A stretch of DNA of 64,000 bases from Rhizobium grahamii CCGE 502 (GTDB taxonomy: Bacteria; Pseudomonadota; Alphaproteobacteria; Rhizobiales; Rhizobiaceae). Of this stretch, positions 44,430-53,448 are shown piece by piece (position 1 is the first letter of the stretch; each line of letters starts with the position of its first letter). The notes under the pieces are model-generated. The model worked only from the letters and a program-made list of their open reading frames with translations. It searched no databases and was not told where the DNA came from. The position numbers were made by a program, and so were the translations under genes. Where the stretch lies: contig NZ_AEYE02000015.1 of assembly GCF_000298315.2 (NCBI RefSeq), positions 186,001-250,000 on the forward strand, written 5' to 3'.

Positions 44430-45158
44430 ATGGCAGACACCGTCAACACATCTGCAGCCGAACGGAAGCGCGAGCAAACCAAAGCGCCGACCGGCCGCAC
44501 TGTGCTTGCCGTCGATATCGGCGGATCGCACGTGAAAGTCGAACTCAGCAGCGGCAGCGAACGACGCGCGGTCGATTCCGGTGATCAGATGACCGCGACC
44601 AAGATGGTAGGTGCGCTACGCGATCTTACCCAAGACTGGCATTACGACGTTGTCACGATGGGTTACCCAGGTCCCGTCGCCGCCAATCGTGCCGCGGCCG
44701 ATCCCTTCAATCTCGGGCCGGGTTGGAAGGATTTCGATTTCGAAGCCGCCCTCGGCCGGCCGGTCCGAATGGTCAACGACGCTTTGATGCAGGCAATCGG
44801 CAGCTATGAAAACGGCCGGATGCTCTTCCTCGGCTTAGGCACCGGCCTGGGCTCGGCCATCATCGCCGAGAATGTCTGCATGCCGCTGGAACTGGCTCAC
44901 ATGCCCTACCGCAAGGCGACCTTCGAAGACTATGTTGGCGAGCGAGGACTGAAGCGGCGAGGCAAGAGCAAGTGGCGGAAATCGGTCTTTGACGTCGTCG
45001 ATCGTCTAGGGGCGGCGCTGCTGCCTGACTACATCGTGATAGGCGGCGGCAATGTCGACCGGCTCAAGGAACTGCCGCCGAAGTGTCGACGCGGCAACAA
45101 TGACAATGCGTTTCGCGGCGGCTTCCGTGTTTGGTTGGATGACAGCCTGCGAATTTGA
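44430..45158 (+). CDS. Polyphosphate glucokinase-like ROK kinase
   Basis: A 242-residue sugar kinase. The phosphate-binding loop is VLAVDIGGSHVKVEL, the substrate part includes GYPGPV and MVNDALMQAIG, and the second nucleotide motif is LGLGTGLGSAIIAENV. LELAHMPYRKATFEDYVGERGLKRRG resembles the polyphosphate glucokinase group more than standard ATP glucokinases, so it probably phosphorylates glucose using polyphosphate or ATP. GAGGAG is upstream of the ATG. It is divergent from the GH15 gene (163-nt gap). Confidence 0.82.
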   Translation: MADTVNTSAAERKREQTKAPTGRTVLAVDIGGSHVKVELSSGSERRAVDSGDQMTATKMVGALRDLTQDWHYDVVTMGYPGPVAANRAAADPFNLGPGWKDFDFEAALGRPVRMVNDALMQAIGSYENGRMLFLGLGTGLGSAIIAENVCMPLELAHMPYRKATFEDYVGERGLKRRGKSKWRKSVFDVVDRLGAALLPDYIVIGGGNVDRLKELPPKCRRGNNDNAFRGGFRVWLDDSLRI

Positions 45159-45202
45159 GCGGAGGGGCTTCACCCAACCGGTCGAGCAAGGGCACTCGGC
45201 GC

Positions 45203-46159
45203 TCAATTGCGCGGTGCGCCTCGCCGGTTGCGCCGCGTCCCCCGCAATGTCGATCCGAAGTGGCCGCTGAAAGCTCTGGAGAGGGATGCGGCCGAAGCGA
45301 AGCCGGTACGCGCGGCGATCTCGTGCGCGGCGAGCGACGTTTCCTCGGCGAGGCTGCGCGCGACGTCGAGCCGGATGCTTTGATAGTAATGGCCAGGCCC
45401 CATCCCGAACTCTCGCTGAAAGAGGCGGGCCAGCGTACGCGGAGACGTCGCGGTCGCATCCGAGATCGCGTCGAGGCTGAGCGGGCTTTCGACATGCGCG
45501 CGCATGCAGGCGACGGCTTTTAGAAGCTGCGGAACGCGCGTTGCCAGGGAAAGGCTGCGCGCGCCCCGTTCCTCCGGTGCTCGCAATCGGGCATCGTAAA
45601 CGAACATGTTGGAAACATCGAAGGCGAGTGCTCCGCCGCCATGATCACCAATCAGCTTGAGCATGAGATCGACGACTGTTGTGGCGCCGCCGGCGGTGAT
45701 CCGGTTGCGGTCGATGACGAAGCGATCGGATGTAACCTCAATATCCAGATGGATCTCGGCGAATTGGGAGAGATCCTGCCAATGTATCGTGGCGCGGTAA
45801 CCGCTCAGCAGGCCGGCTTGCGCGAGCAGCCAGGCGCCGCTGTCGAGCCCGCCAACGATGCCAATAAACCGGCTTAGACGCTGCAGCCGCTTCAACACCG
45901 AGCTCTGTGCGTGCTCGCGCGCACCGTAGCCAGCAACAATGAACAGGATGTCGAGATCACCGGCGTCCTCGATGTTGCCGTCGCAGCGCAGGAGCAGGCC
46001 ACTGGAGCTACGGACATCCATTCCCTCCGACGACAGCAATCGCCATGCGAATGTGTTAGGACCCGCATAGTCACGCGCCGCGCGCAGCGGCTCGATCGCG
46101 CTGGCCAACACCATATTGGAAAAACCGTCGAAGATCAGAAAGCCACAGCTCAAACCCAT
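45203..46159 (-). CDS. cdhR: GlxA/AraC-type regulator, probable CdhR
   Basis: A 318-residue regulator: an N-terminal DJ-1/PfpI-like domain (about 5-185, with DILFIVAGYGAREHA, the class I amidotransferase-like core lacking the usual Cys) and a C-terminal AraC double HTH (LSLDAISDATATSPRTLARLFQ and AHEIAARTGFASAASLSRAF). Regulators of carnitine, dehydrocarnitine and glycine-betaine catabolism (CdhR, GbdR) have this architecture. It is divergent from the dehydrocarnitine cleavage gene with a palindrome between them. The name is by context, not by search. Confidence 0.82.
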   Translation of the reverse strand: MGLSCGFLIFDGFSNMVLASAIEPLRAARDYAGPNTFAWRLLSSEGMDVRSSSGLLLRCDGNIEDAGDLDILFIVAGYGAREHAQSSVLKRLQRLSRFIGIVGGLDSGAWLLAQAGLLSGYRATIHWQDLSQFAEIHLDIEVTSDRFVIDRNRITAGGATTVVDLMLKLIGDHGGGALAFDVSNMFVYDARLRAPEERGARSLSLATRVPQLLKAVACMRAHVESPLSLDAISDATATSPRTLARLFQREFGMGPGHYYQSIRLDVARSLAEETSLAAHEIAARTGFASAASLSRAFSGHFGSTLRGTRRNRRGAPRN

Positions 46160-46181
46160 TCTGTCAATTCCTGCAAACTCT

Positions 46182-46198
46182 TTGGCAGTTTATGCCAA
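46182..46198. promoter_or_regulatory. Candidate CdhR operator
   Basis: Perfect inverted repeat TTGGCA-N5-TGCCAA in the 92-nt gap between the regulator (start 46159) and the BKACE gene (start 46252). Its place suits control of both directions. Confidence 0.5.
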
Positions 46199-46251
46199 TA
46201 AGCGCACACCGGCAATTCGTATAGTCGCCTCATCGAGTTAGGAGGCCGCAC

Positions 46252-47145
46252 GTGAATTGGGACGTATTCATTACCTGCGCAGTCACCGGTTCAGGCGCCA
46301 CCGTCAGCAAGAGCGACAGGCTCCCGGTAACTCCCAAGCAAATTGCCGAGGCTAGCATCGAGGCCGCAAAGGCTGGTGCGGCTGTCGCTCACATTCACGT
46401 GCGCAACCCTGAAACGGGTGCGCCTTCGCGCGATCCCGCCCTTTACCGCGAAGTCGTCGCGAGAGTGCGGGATTCCGGAGTCGACGTCGTCCTCAACCTG
46501 ACAGCCGGCATGGGCGGCGATCTGGTACTCGGTTCCGCGGAACAGCCGCTGCCATTCAATCCGAAGCAAACGGATATGGTGGGCTCGACCGAGCGGCTTA
46601 TCCATGTCGAGGAACTGTTGCCGGAGATTTGCACGCTGGACTGCGGCACGATGAACTTTGCCGAGGCCGATTATGTGATGACCAATACGCCAGGCATGCT
46701 GCGGGCAATGGCAGCCCGCATCCAAGCGGCTGGCGTCAGACCGGAAATCGAGGTTTTCGACACCGGCCATCTCGTGCTTGCCAAGCAGCTGGTCAAGGAA
46801 GGGCTGATCGACGATCCGGTCATGATCCAGCTCTGCATGGGCATCCCTTACGGCGCGCCTGACGATCCCGGTACGCTGATGGCCTTGGTCAACAATGTGC
46901 CGGCGGGCTGGACCTACTCGGCATTTTCCATCGGCCGAAATCAATTGCCCTACGTTGCGATGGCGGCGCTAGCCGGTGGAAATGTCAGGGTCGGCCTGGA
47001 GGACAATCTCTTTCTTTCAAAGGGTGTCCTGGCCAGCAACGGTCAACTCGTCGAGCGGGCCGCGTCGATCCTGTCGGCAATGAACGTCAACATCCTGCGA
47101 CCGCAAGATGTTCGGGAAAAACTGAAACTGAGAAAGCGTTGGTAG
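46252..47145 (+). CDS. cdhC: BKACE family enzyme, probable dehydrocarnitine cleavage enzyme
   Basis: Beta-keto acid cleavage enzyme (DUF849), a zinc TIM barrel of 297 residues. The metal ligands His47 and His49 lie in AHIHVRNP and a further Glu in RVGLEDNLF (Glu250). BKACE proteins transfer an acyl part from acetyl-CoA: for 3-dehydrocarnitine the products are acetoacetate and betainyl-CoA. Substrate assignment follows from the carnitine dehydrogenase/thioesterase encoded downstream and the CdhR-like regulator. Start is a GTG at 46252 with AGGAGG 7 nt upstream. Confidence 0.87.
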   Translation: MNWDVFITCAVTGSGATVSKSDRLPVTPKQIAEASIEAAKAGAAVAHIHVRNPETGAPSRDPALYREVVARVRDSGVDVVLNLTAGMGGDLVLGSAEQPLPFNPKQTDMVGSTERLIHVEELLPEICTLDCGTMNFAEADYVMTNTPGMLRAMAARIQAAGVRPEIEVFDTGHLVLAKQLVKEGLIDDPVMIQLCMGIPYGAPDDPGTLMALVNNVPAGWTYSAFSIGRNQLPYVAMAALAGGNVRVGLEDNLFLSKGVLASNGQLVERAASILSAMNVNILRPQDVREKLKLRKRW

Positions 47146-47350
47146 GAGCGAGCAGGACCAATCGATTTGACCGAAGCAGCCAAGACAGCGGAGAAATTTT
47201 GTGGCGGCATCCGATGCCGCCAGCCAGAATTCGGCTATGAGCTTGCCTGCGGCGACCTTATCCCCTTTCCATCTGCTTCGACCCAGACAAGGAGGTGCGC
47301 GACCAGCAGCCTGTCAATCGATGAATGAGAAGCAAAAAAGGGGAACAACA

Positions 47351-48904
47351 ATGTCTCAGAATTCTATGACGAGAAGAGGCCTGCTGCAGGCAACTGCAGC
47401 GGCAGCGCTGATATCTGCAATGCCCTCGCGCTCCCATGCTCAATCATCGCCGAAACGCGGTGGGATGCTCCGCATCGGCCACTCCGGCGGCGCCACGTCC
47501 GACTCCATCGATCCGGCCACCTACGCGGCGGGACCCGTCGTGACGGCCATGTTGGGCGGTGTCTGCAACAACCTCGCCGAAGTCGATGCAGACGGAAAGA
47601 TTGTGCCGGAGCTTGCGGAAAGCATGGAGCCAAGTCCCGATGCGAAAGTCTGGACCTTCAAGCTCCGCAAGGGGGTCACGTTTTCCAACGGCAAGCCGCT
47701 GACACCCGAGGACGTCATGGCGTCCTTCAATCATCACCGTGCCAAGGACTCGACGTCCGGCGCGAAGGCGATCCTTTCGGAGGTCGTCGATATCCGCAAG
47801 GATGGCGAGGCCGTTGTCTTCGAATTGAAATCCGGCAACGCTGACTTCCCGTTCCTGACGGCCGAGTATCAGTTCGTCATCATGCCGGCCAATACCGATG
47901 GCACGCTGGACTGGAAGTCCGGCATTGGTACGGGCGGCTACACGCTGGAATCGCACGAGCCCGGCGTACGCATCAAGCTGAAGCGCCGGCCGGACTACTG
48001 GAAGCCTGATCACGCCTGGTTCGACGAGGTCGAACTGCTGACGATCAACGACGCAACGGCCCGCCAGAATGCCTTGCTGACGGACCAGGTCGATGTCATC
48101 AACAGCGTCGAGATCAAGACGTTGCCGCTGCTGCAGCGGAAGGCCGGCATTACCATTGAAGAGGTGACGGGCACCGCCCACTACCTCTGGCCCATGTGGT
48201 GCGATAGCGAGCCGTTCAAGGACGTGAACGTGCGCCTGGCGCTGAAATACGCCGTCAATCGCGAAGAACTGCTGCAGAAGATCCTCCGCGGCCACGGTCA
48301 CCTCGGCAACGACAGCCCGATCGCGCCGGCCAACCGCTTCTACGCCGCCGATCTGCCGCAACGCGCCTATGACCCTGACAAGGCCAAATTCCACCTCAAG
48401 AAGGCCGGTCACGACACGCTGAAGATCGAACTTTCCGCGGCAAACGCCGCCTTCGCCGGCGCCTTGGACGCCGCGACGCTATTCCAGGCAAGCGCCGCAA
48501 AATGCGGTATCGACGTCAACGTCAAGCGCGAACCCGACGATGGCTACTGGTCGAACGTGTGGTTGAAGAAGCCATTCGTCACTGGCTACTGGAACGGCAG
48601 GCCGACCGAAGATTCGATGTTCTCGCTGGTCTATGCAAAGGGCGCGGACTGGAACGAAACCCATTGGTCCAATGACCGCTTCAACCAGCTCCTGCTTGAG
48701 GCGCGCTCCAGCCTCGACGAAACCAAGCGCCGCGAGATGTATCATGAGATGCAGCAGCTCGTCAGCGATGACGGCGGCGCGATCATCCCGATGTTCAGCA
48801 ACTATATCGATGCCCGCAACGACAAGGTTGCGCATGGAAAGCTGGCGTCGAACCGCTTCTTCGACGGCTGGAAGCTGATCGACCGCTGGTGGAGCGCCGC
48901 CTAA
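47351..48904 (+). CDS. Dpp-type ABC solute-binding protein in the carnitine operon
   Basis: A 517-residue periplasmic receptor. The N-terminus has a twin-arginine signal (SMTRRGLLQATAAAALISAM, cleavage near SHA), unusual next to the Sec signals of the other two receptors in this window. Mature motifs include VWTFKLRKGVTFSNGKPLTPEDV, VRLALKYAVNREELLQKILRG and YDPDKAKFHLKKAG, all SBP family 5. Its operon partners suggest carnitine or a carnitine-containing compound such as an acylcarnitine as ligand, by inference. Start ATG 47351 has AAGGGG nearby; an ATG at 47321 is also in frame. Confidence 0.9.
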   Translation: MSQNSMTRRGLLQATAAAALISAMPSRSHAQSSPKRGGMLRIGHSGGATSDSIDPATYAAGPVVTAMLGGVCNNLAEVDADGKIVPELAESMEPSPDAKVWTFKLRKGVTFSNGKPLTPEDVMASFNHHRAKDSTSGAKAILSEVVDIRKDGEAVVFELKSGNADFPFLTAEYQFVIMPANTDGTLDWKSGIGTGGYTLESHEPGVRIKLKRRPDYWKPDHAWFDEVELLTINDATARQNALLTDQVDVINSVEIKTLPLLQRKAGITIEEVTGTAHYLWPMWCDSEPFKDVNVRLALKYAVNREELLQKILRGHGHLGNDSPIAPANRFYAADLPQRAYDPDKAKFHLKKAGHDTLKIELSAANAAFAGALDAATLFQASAAKCGIDVNVKREPDDGYWSNVWLKKPFVTGYWNGRPTEDSMFSLVYAKGADWNETHWSNDRFNQLLLEARSSLDETKRREMYHEMQQLVSDDGGAIIPMFSNYIDARNDKVAHGKLASNRFFDGWKLIDRWWSAA

Positions 48905-48923
48905 GGCACTCCACCGATTGTCG

Positions 48924-48944
48924 GCGCCGCCTAGAGGGCGGCGC
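48924..48944 (+). terminator. Stem-loop after the solute-binding protein gene
   Basis: Perfect 8-bp all-GC stem GCGCCGCC (48924-48931) and GGCGGCGC (48937-48944) with a TAGAG loop, 19 nt after the stop and 31 nt before the dehydrogenase start. Position and form match hairpins after the other two receptor genes. Confidence 0.7.
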
Positions 48945-48975
48945 TTGCTCCAATCTCAAATCTGGCAAGGTGAAC

Positions 48976-50481
48976 ATGACTGGCACGGTGAAATCCGCCG
49001 CAGCGATCGGCGGCGGCGTCATAGGCGGCGGCTGGATCGCTCGATTTTTGCTCAACGGCTACGATGTCAAGGTCTTTGACCCGCATCCGCAAGCGGAACG
49101 GCTGGTGGGAGAAGTTCTCGCCAATGCGGAGCGCGCCTATCGCAAGCTGACCCTCGCTCCCATGGCGCCGAAGGGTAAGCTGAGCTTCGTGTCGTCCATC
49201 GAAGAAGCAGTTTGCGATGCCGACTATGTGCAGGAGAGCGTGCCGGAACGGCTCGATCTTAAACGCAAGGTCTACGCCGAAATCGAGAGGCACGCCAAGG
49301 AAAGTACGTTGATCGGGTCGTCCACCTCGGGGTTCAAGCCGACGGAACTCATCGAGGGCCTAGCAACGCCGGAGCGCCTATTCGTCGCCCATCCTTTCAA
49401 TCCTGTCTATCTGCTCCCGGTGGTCGAAGTGGTACCGGGGCAAACATCGCCGGACAATCTCGATCGTGCCAAGTCCTTCCTCACCGCCATCGGCATGAAA
49501 CCGCTGGTCGTCCGCAAGGAAATCGACGCTCATATCGCCGACCGTCTCCTAGAGGCGGTGTGGCGGGAGGGGCTCTGGCTGATACATGACGGCGTCGCGA
49601 CGACGGAGGAAATCGATGACGTCATCCGCTTTGGCTTCGGGCTTCGCTGGGCCCAGATGGGCCTGTTCGAGACCTACCGCATCGCGGGCGGCGAGGCCGG
49701 CATGCGCCATTTCATGAGCCAGTTCGGCCCGGCGCTGAAATGGCCCTGGACCAAGCTTATGGACGTCCCCGATCTGACCGACGACCTGATCGATATCATC
49801 GCCGCGCAGTCGGATGCGCAATCGGGCAAGCATAGCATCCGCGAACTCGAGCGGATTCGCGACGACAATCTCGTCGCCATCATGCAGGCACTAAAGGGCA
49901 ACGACTGGGGTGCTGGCGCCCTCCTCAAGGAATACGAATCCACGCTCTATGCCAACGCCCACAGCCACGCACGTCCGCCGACGGTCGATCCGGGAAAACC
50001 TTTGGCGCTCCACGCCGATCGCGTTCGGGAAGATTGGGTGGATTACAACGGCCATATGACCGAAAGCCGCTATCTGCAGGTCTTCGGGGACGCAACCGAT
50101 GCCTTCCTGCACTTTATCGGCATGAACAAGCATTATCTGGCCAGCGGCCGCTCGCTCTACACTGTCGAGACGCACATCAGGCACCTGCGCGAGGTGAAGA
50201 TGGGGGCACCGTTGCGTGTGGAAACGCTGCTGCTCGGCTTCGACCAAAAGAGAGTGAGAATCGTGCACGAACTCTACGGCGGACCTCAGGACGAACTCCT
50301 GGCGACCGGCGAACACATGCTCCTGCACGTCGATACGACAAAGTCCGCCGCGTCGCCGATGGATCTGTCTCTATCGATCAAATTGGGAGAGGTGTGGAAA
50401 CACCATCGTCATCTGGAGGTTCCGGCCTATGCAGGCAAGCCGGTGCGTGAAATCATGATGGAATCCGCTGCCGCCAGCTAA
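48976..50481 (+). CDS. Carnitine 3-dehydrogenase fused to betainyl-CoA thioesterase
   Basis: A 501-residue two-domain enzyme. Residues 1-325 form a 3-hydroxyacyl-CoA-dehydrogenase-like L-carnitine dehydrogenase: NAD motif AIGGGVIGGGWIARFL, ESVPERLDLKRKVY, and AHPFNPVYLLPVVEVV with the catalytic His and Glu. Residues about 335-480 are a hot-dog thioesterase (REDWVDYNGHMTESRYLQVFG, with the family's DYNGHM motif). Fused enzymes of this kind are known in rhizobia: the first half makes 3-dehydrocarnitine, the second hydrolyses betainyl-CoA produced by the BKACE enzyme, giving glycine betaine. ATG 48976 follows AAGGTGAAC. It sits between the receptor and permease genes. Confidence 0.9.
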   Translation: MTGTVKSAAAIGGGVIGGGWIARFLLNGYDVKVFDPHPQAERLVGEVLANAERAYRKLTLAPMAPKGKLSFVSSIEEAVCDADYVQESVPERLDLKRKVYAEIERHAKESTLIGSSTSGFKPTELIEGLATPERLFVAHPFNPVYLLPVVEVVPGQTSPDNLDRAKSFLTAIGMKPLVVRKEIDAHIADRLLEAVWREGLWLIHDGVATTEEIDDVIRFGFGLRWAQMGLFETYRIAGGEAGMRHFMSQFGPALKWPWTKLMDVPDLTDDLIDIIAAQSDAQSGKHSIRELERIRDDNLVAIMQALKGNDWGAGALLKEYESTLYANAHSHARPPTVDPGKPLALHADRVREDWVDYNGHMTESRYLQVFGDATDAFLHFIGMNKHYLASGRSLYTVETHIRHLREVKMGAPLRVETLLLGFDQKRVRIVHELYGGPQDELLATGEHMLLHVDTTKSAASPMDLSLSIKLGEVWKHHRHLEVPAYAGKPVREIMMESAAAS

Positions 50482-50492
50482 GGGATATCGCA

Positions 50493-51449
50493 ATGGGGCC
50501 CATACCGAAGCTGATACTCAAGAGGTTTTCGACCGGTCTGCTGACGCTCTTCCTGGTATCGATCATCATTTTCTTCGCGATCGAACTCCTTCCGGGCGAT
50601 GCCGCTCAGCAGCTGCTCGGCCAGAGCGCAACGCCCGAAACGCTTGCGGCCCTGCGCGAACAACTCGGGCTGAACCAGCCAGTGGTCATGCGCTATGTGC
50701 ACTGGCTAGGCGGCGTCGCCACCGGCGATTTTGGCATGTCTCTTGCCAACAACCGCCCGGTGGGGGAACTGATTGCCGGGCGGCTTGGCAACACACTGTT
50801 TCTCGCCGCCTATGCTGCAGCACTTGCCATTCCCGTGTCACTGACGCTGGGACTTCTGGCCGCCCTCTGGCGCAACAGCCTGTTCGACCGCCTCTCGAGC
50901 CTCCTGACGTTGACCTCGATCTCCTTTCCGGAGTTCTTCGTCGCCTATATCCTCATCCTGTTTTTGGCTGTGCGAACGAGCCTGTTCCCGTCGCTCGCCA
51001 CCGTGGACGCCACGACCTCGCTCATTGAGCGGCTTTACATCTGTTTCCTGCCGGCGATTACGCTTACCCTCGTCATCGCCGCACACATGATGCGGATGAC
51101 ACGGGCGTCGATCATTAACCTGCTTGCCAGCCCCTATATCGAGACTGCGCGGCTGAAAGGACAATCACGCTTCAAGGTGATAAGCCGTCACGCCCTGCCC
51201 AACGCGCTCGCCCCGATCGTCACGGTCGTTACGCTAAACCTCGCCTATCTCGTAACGGGCGTTTTGGTGGTCGAGGTCGTCTTTGTTTATCCGGGCCTGG
51301 GACAATTGCTCGTCGATTCCGCCGCCAAACGCGATCTCGCCGTCGTTCAGGGCTGCTGTCTGATCTTCGCTGCGATCTACATTTTCCTCAACATGTTTGC
51401 GGACATCATCGCGATCGCGACCAATCCGCGCTTGCTGCATCCGCGATGA
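50493..51449 (+). CDS. Dpp-type ABC permease (DppB-like), carnitine operon
   Basis: A 318-residue permease with six helices: N-terminal ILKRFSTGLLTLFLVSIIIFF, the LLPGDAA loop, and the EAA motif YIETARLKGQSRFKVISRHALPNALAPIV. It starts 12 nt after the dehydrogenase-thioesterase stop, so metabolism and transport genes are one transcription unit. Confidence 0.92.
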   Translation: MGPIPKLILKRFSTGLLTLFLVSIIIFFAIELLPGDAAQQLLGQSATPETLAALREQLGLNQPVVMRYVHWLGGVATGDFGMSLANNRPVGELIAGRLGNTLFLAAYAAALAIPVSLTLGLLAALWRNSLFDRLSSLLTLTSISFPEFFVAYILILFLAVRTSLFPSLATVDATTSLIERLYICFLPAITLTLVIAAHMMRMTRASIINLLASPYIETARLKGQSRFKVISRHALPNALAPIVTVVTLNLAYLVTGVLVVEVVFVYPGLGQLLVDSAAKRDLAVVQGCCLIFAAIYIFLNMFADIIAIATNPRLLHPR

Positions 51450-51462
51450 GGAGGAAGCACGT

Positions 51463-52296
51463 ATGACTGCCATTGCAAAATCGCTCCGCCTCTCGACCGT
51501 CCCATGGTCGGCGCGTCTCGGCCTTCTTATCATCGCCTTCTACATCGTCGTCGCGGTCTTTGCGCCGTGGCTTGCTCCCTACGGCGAAGCTGAAGTTGCC
51601 GGCGGCGAGTTTGAACCATGGAGTTCCCTGTTCGTGCTCGGAACCGACGGCCTGGGGCGCGATATGCTCTCCCGCCTGATCTTCGGTGCCCGCAATACGA
51701 TCGGCGTGGCTTTCGTGACCACCGCCCTCGCCTTCCTGATCGGCGGCGCCAGCGGAATGCTGGCCGCGACCCTGGGAGGCTGGACGGATGAAGTGTTGTC
51801 ACGCATCGTCGATGTGATCATGGCGATACCGCGCGTGATCTTTGCGTTGTTGTTGCTGACCATTTTCGGCACCGGCCTTGTTAATCTGATCCTCATCATT
51901 GCGATCCTGGACTCGACCAGCGTCTTTCGCCTGACACGCGCCGTTTCGATGAACGTGGTCGTCATGGAGTTTGTCGAAGCTGCAGCGCTGCGCGGTGAGA
52001 GCCTCTGGTGGATCATCCGCCGTGAAATTTTGCCCAATATCCTTCCGCCGCTCATCTCGGAATTCGGCCTGCGCTTCTGCTTCGTTTTCCTGAGCATTTC
52101 TGCCCTTTCCTTCCTCGGCCTCGGATTGCAGCCACCGACTGCGGACTGGGGGAGCATGGTCAAGGAAACGGCTTCGCTGATCAGCTTCGGCGACATCACG
52201 CCGCTGCTGCCGGCCGGGGCCATCGCGCTGCTCACCGTCGGGGTCAACTTTGTCGTCGATTGGATGCTGCATCGCTCCAGCGGCTTGAAGGACTAG
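51463..52296 (+). CDS. Dpp-type ABC permease (DppC-like), carnitine operon
   Basis: A 277-residue permease: GTDGLGRDMLSRLIFGARNTI after the first helix, EAA loop EFVEAAALRGESLWWIIRREILPNILPPL, and SFLGLGLQPPTADWGSMVKE near the end, all DppC features. The ATG at 51463 is preceded by GAGGAGGAAG. Partner of the permease at 50493. Confidence 0.92.
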   Translation: MTAIAKSLRLSTVPWSARLGLLIIAFYIVVAVFAPWLAPYGEAEVAGGEFEPWSSLFVLGTDGLGRDMLSRLIFGARNTIGVAFVTTALAFLIGGASGMLAATLGGWTDEVLSRIVDVIMAIPRVIFALLLLTIFGTGLVNLILIIAILDSTSVFRLTRAVSMNVVVMEFVEAAALRGESLWWIIRREILPNILPPLISEFGLRFCFVFLSISALSFLGLGLQPPTADWGSMVKETASLISFGDITPLLPAGAIALLTVGVNFVVDWMLHRSSGLKD

Positions 52297-52299
52297 ACG

Positions 52300-53448
52300 A
52301 TGGGCAACGTAAAACCGCTCCTGGAAATTCGTGGCCTGAAAATGGAAGCACAGATCGACGGTGCGTGGACCGAGATCGTCCATGGTGTCGATATCGATCT
52401 CAGGCGAGGCGAAGTGCTGGGACTGATTGGCGAATCCGGCGCCGGCAAGTCGACCATCGGACTTGCGGCCATGGGCTATGCTCGCAACGGCTGTCGGATC
52501 AGCGGCGGCTCGGTTTGTTTCGATGGAGAGGAACTCCTCGGCCGCAGCGAAACCTTCCTGCGCAAGCTTCGGGGCCAGCGTATCGCCTACGTTGCGCAGT
52601 CGGCGGCAGCGAGCTTCAACCCGGCACATCGCCTCATCGACCAGTATGCCGAAGCCCCGATAGCCCATGGCCTTCTGAGTAGGCAGGATGCGGAACGGCA
52701 GGCCGTCGATCTCTATCGCCGCATGCGTCTGCCGGAACCCGACGTTATCGGCTGGCGCTATCCGCATCAGGTTTCCGGTGGCCAGTTGCAACGCGCCATG
52801 ACCGCGATGGCGATGGCCTGCAAGCCTGATCTCATCATCTTCGACGAGCCCACGACAGCGCTCGACGTTACCACCCAGATCGAAGTATTGGCCGCGATAC
52901 GCGATGCTGTCCGCCAGTTCGGTACCGCCGCGATCTACATCACCCACGATCTGGCCGTGGTTGCGCAAATGGCGGATCGCATAAAGGTGCTCCTGCGCGG
53001 ACGCGAGGTCGAGGACCAGTCCACGCGTGGCATGCTTGCCGAGCCGAAGGAAGCCTATACCAAGAGCCTTTGGTCAGTCCGTTCGATGGAGGCGGAAGAT
53101 AATCGCCAAGACGGAAGCATCCTATCCCGCGGATTCGAATGTCGCTTCGGCAACGGACAATCGCCGCTATTACGACGCGATGTGCGCTGCCTTTCGCCAG
53201 CCTCGTCCCACGGATATCAGCGTCATCGACACCACCGTCAATCATGTCCCGGTGCGGCACTACATACCGGCTCATGCCAGCGAGGGCCGGCCTTCAATTC
53301 TCTATTGTCATGGCGGCGGATTCGTCGTCGGTTCCCTGGAAAGCCACGACGACGTTTGTGCCGAAATCGCAAACAGCACCGGCATGCATCTGACCGCCGT
53401 CGACTACCGTCTTGCGCCGGAGCATCGCTATCCCGCTCAGATCGATGA
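52300..53448 (+). CDS. Dpp-type ABC ATPase with out-of-frame tail
   Basis: The first 262-266 residues are a normal DppD-like ATPase: Walker A GESGAGKSTIG at 44-54, signature VSGGQLQRAMTAMAM, Walker [13 protein letters not shown], and HDLAVVAQMADR, ending in the AYTKSLWSVRS phrase that closes short ATPases of this class. From about 53090 the frame enters the downstream hydrolase gene out of register and yields an Arg/Ser-rich tail of about 120 residues to 53448, with no C-terminal Cys domain. No DppF-like partner gene follows, so the transporter is either a one-ATPase type or has lost a gene here. The core ATPase appears intact. Confidence 0.8.
   Translation: MGNVKPLLEIRGLKMEAQIDGAWTEIVHGVDIDLRRGEVLGLIGESGAGKSTIGLAAMGYARNGCRISGGSVCFDGEELLGRSETFLRKLRGQRIAYVAQSAAASFNPAHRLIDQYAEAPIAHGLLSRQDAERQAVDLYRRMRLPEPDVIGWRYPHQVSGGQLQRAMTAMAMACKPDLIIFDEPTTALDVTTQIEVLAAIRDAVRQFGTAAIYITHDLAVVAQMADRIKVLLRGREVEDQSTRGMLAEPKEAYTKSLWSVRSMEAEDNRQDGSILSRGFECRFGNGQSPLLRRDVRCLSPASSHGYQRHRHHRQSCPGAALHTGSCQRGPAFNSLLSWRRIRRRFPGKPRRRLCRNRKQHRHASDRRRLPSCAGASLSRSDR

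Noticed and set aside
53139-53393. ATG at 53139 as start of the hydrolase
   Set aside because: It opens a third frame that shares no homology with the hydrolase, which is read in a different frame at that point.
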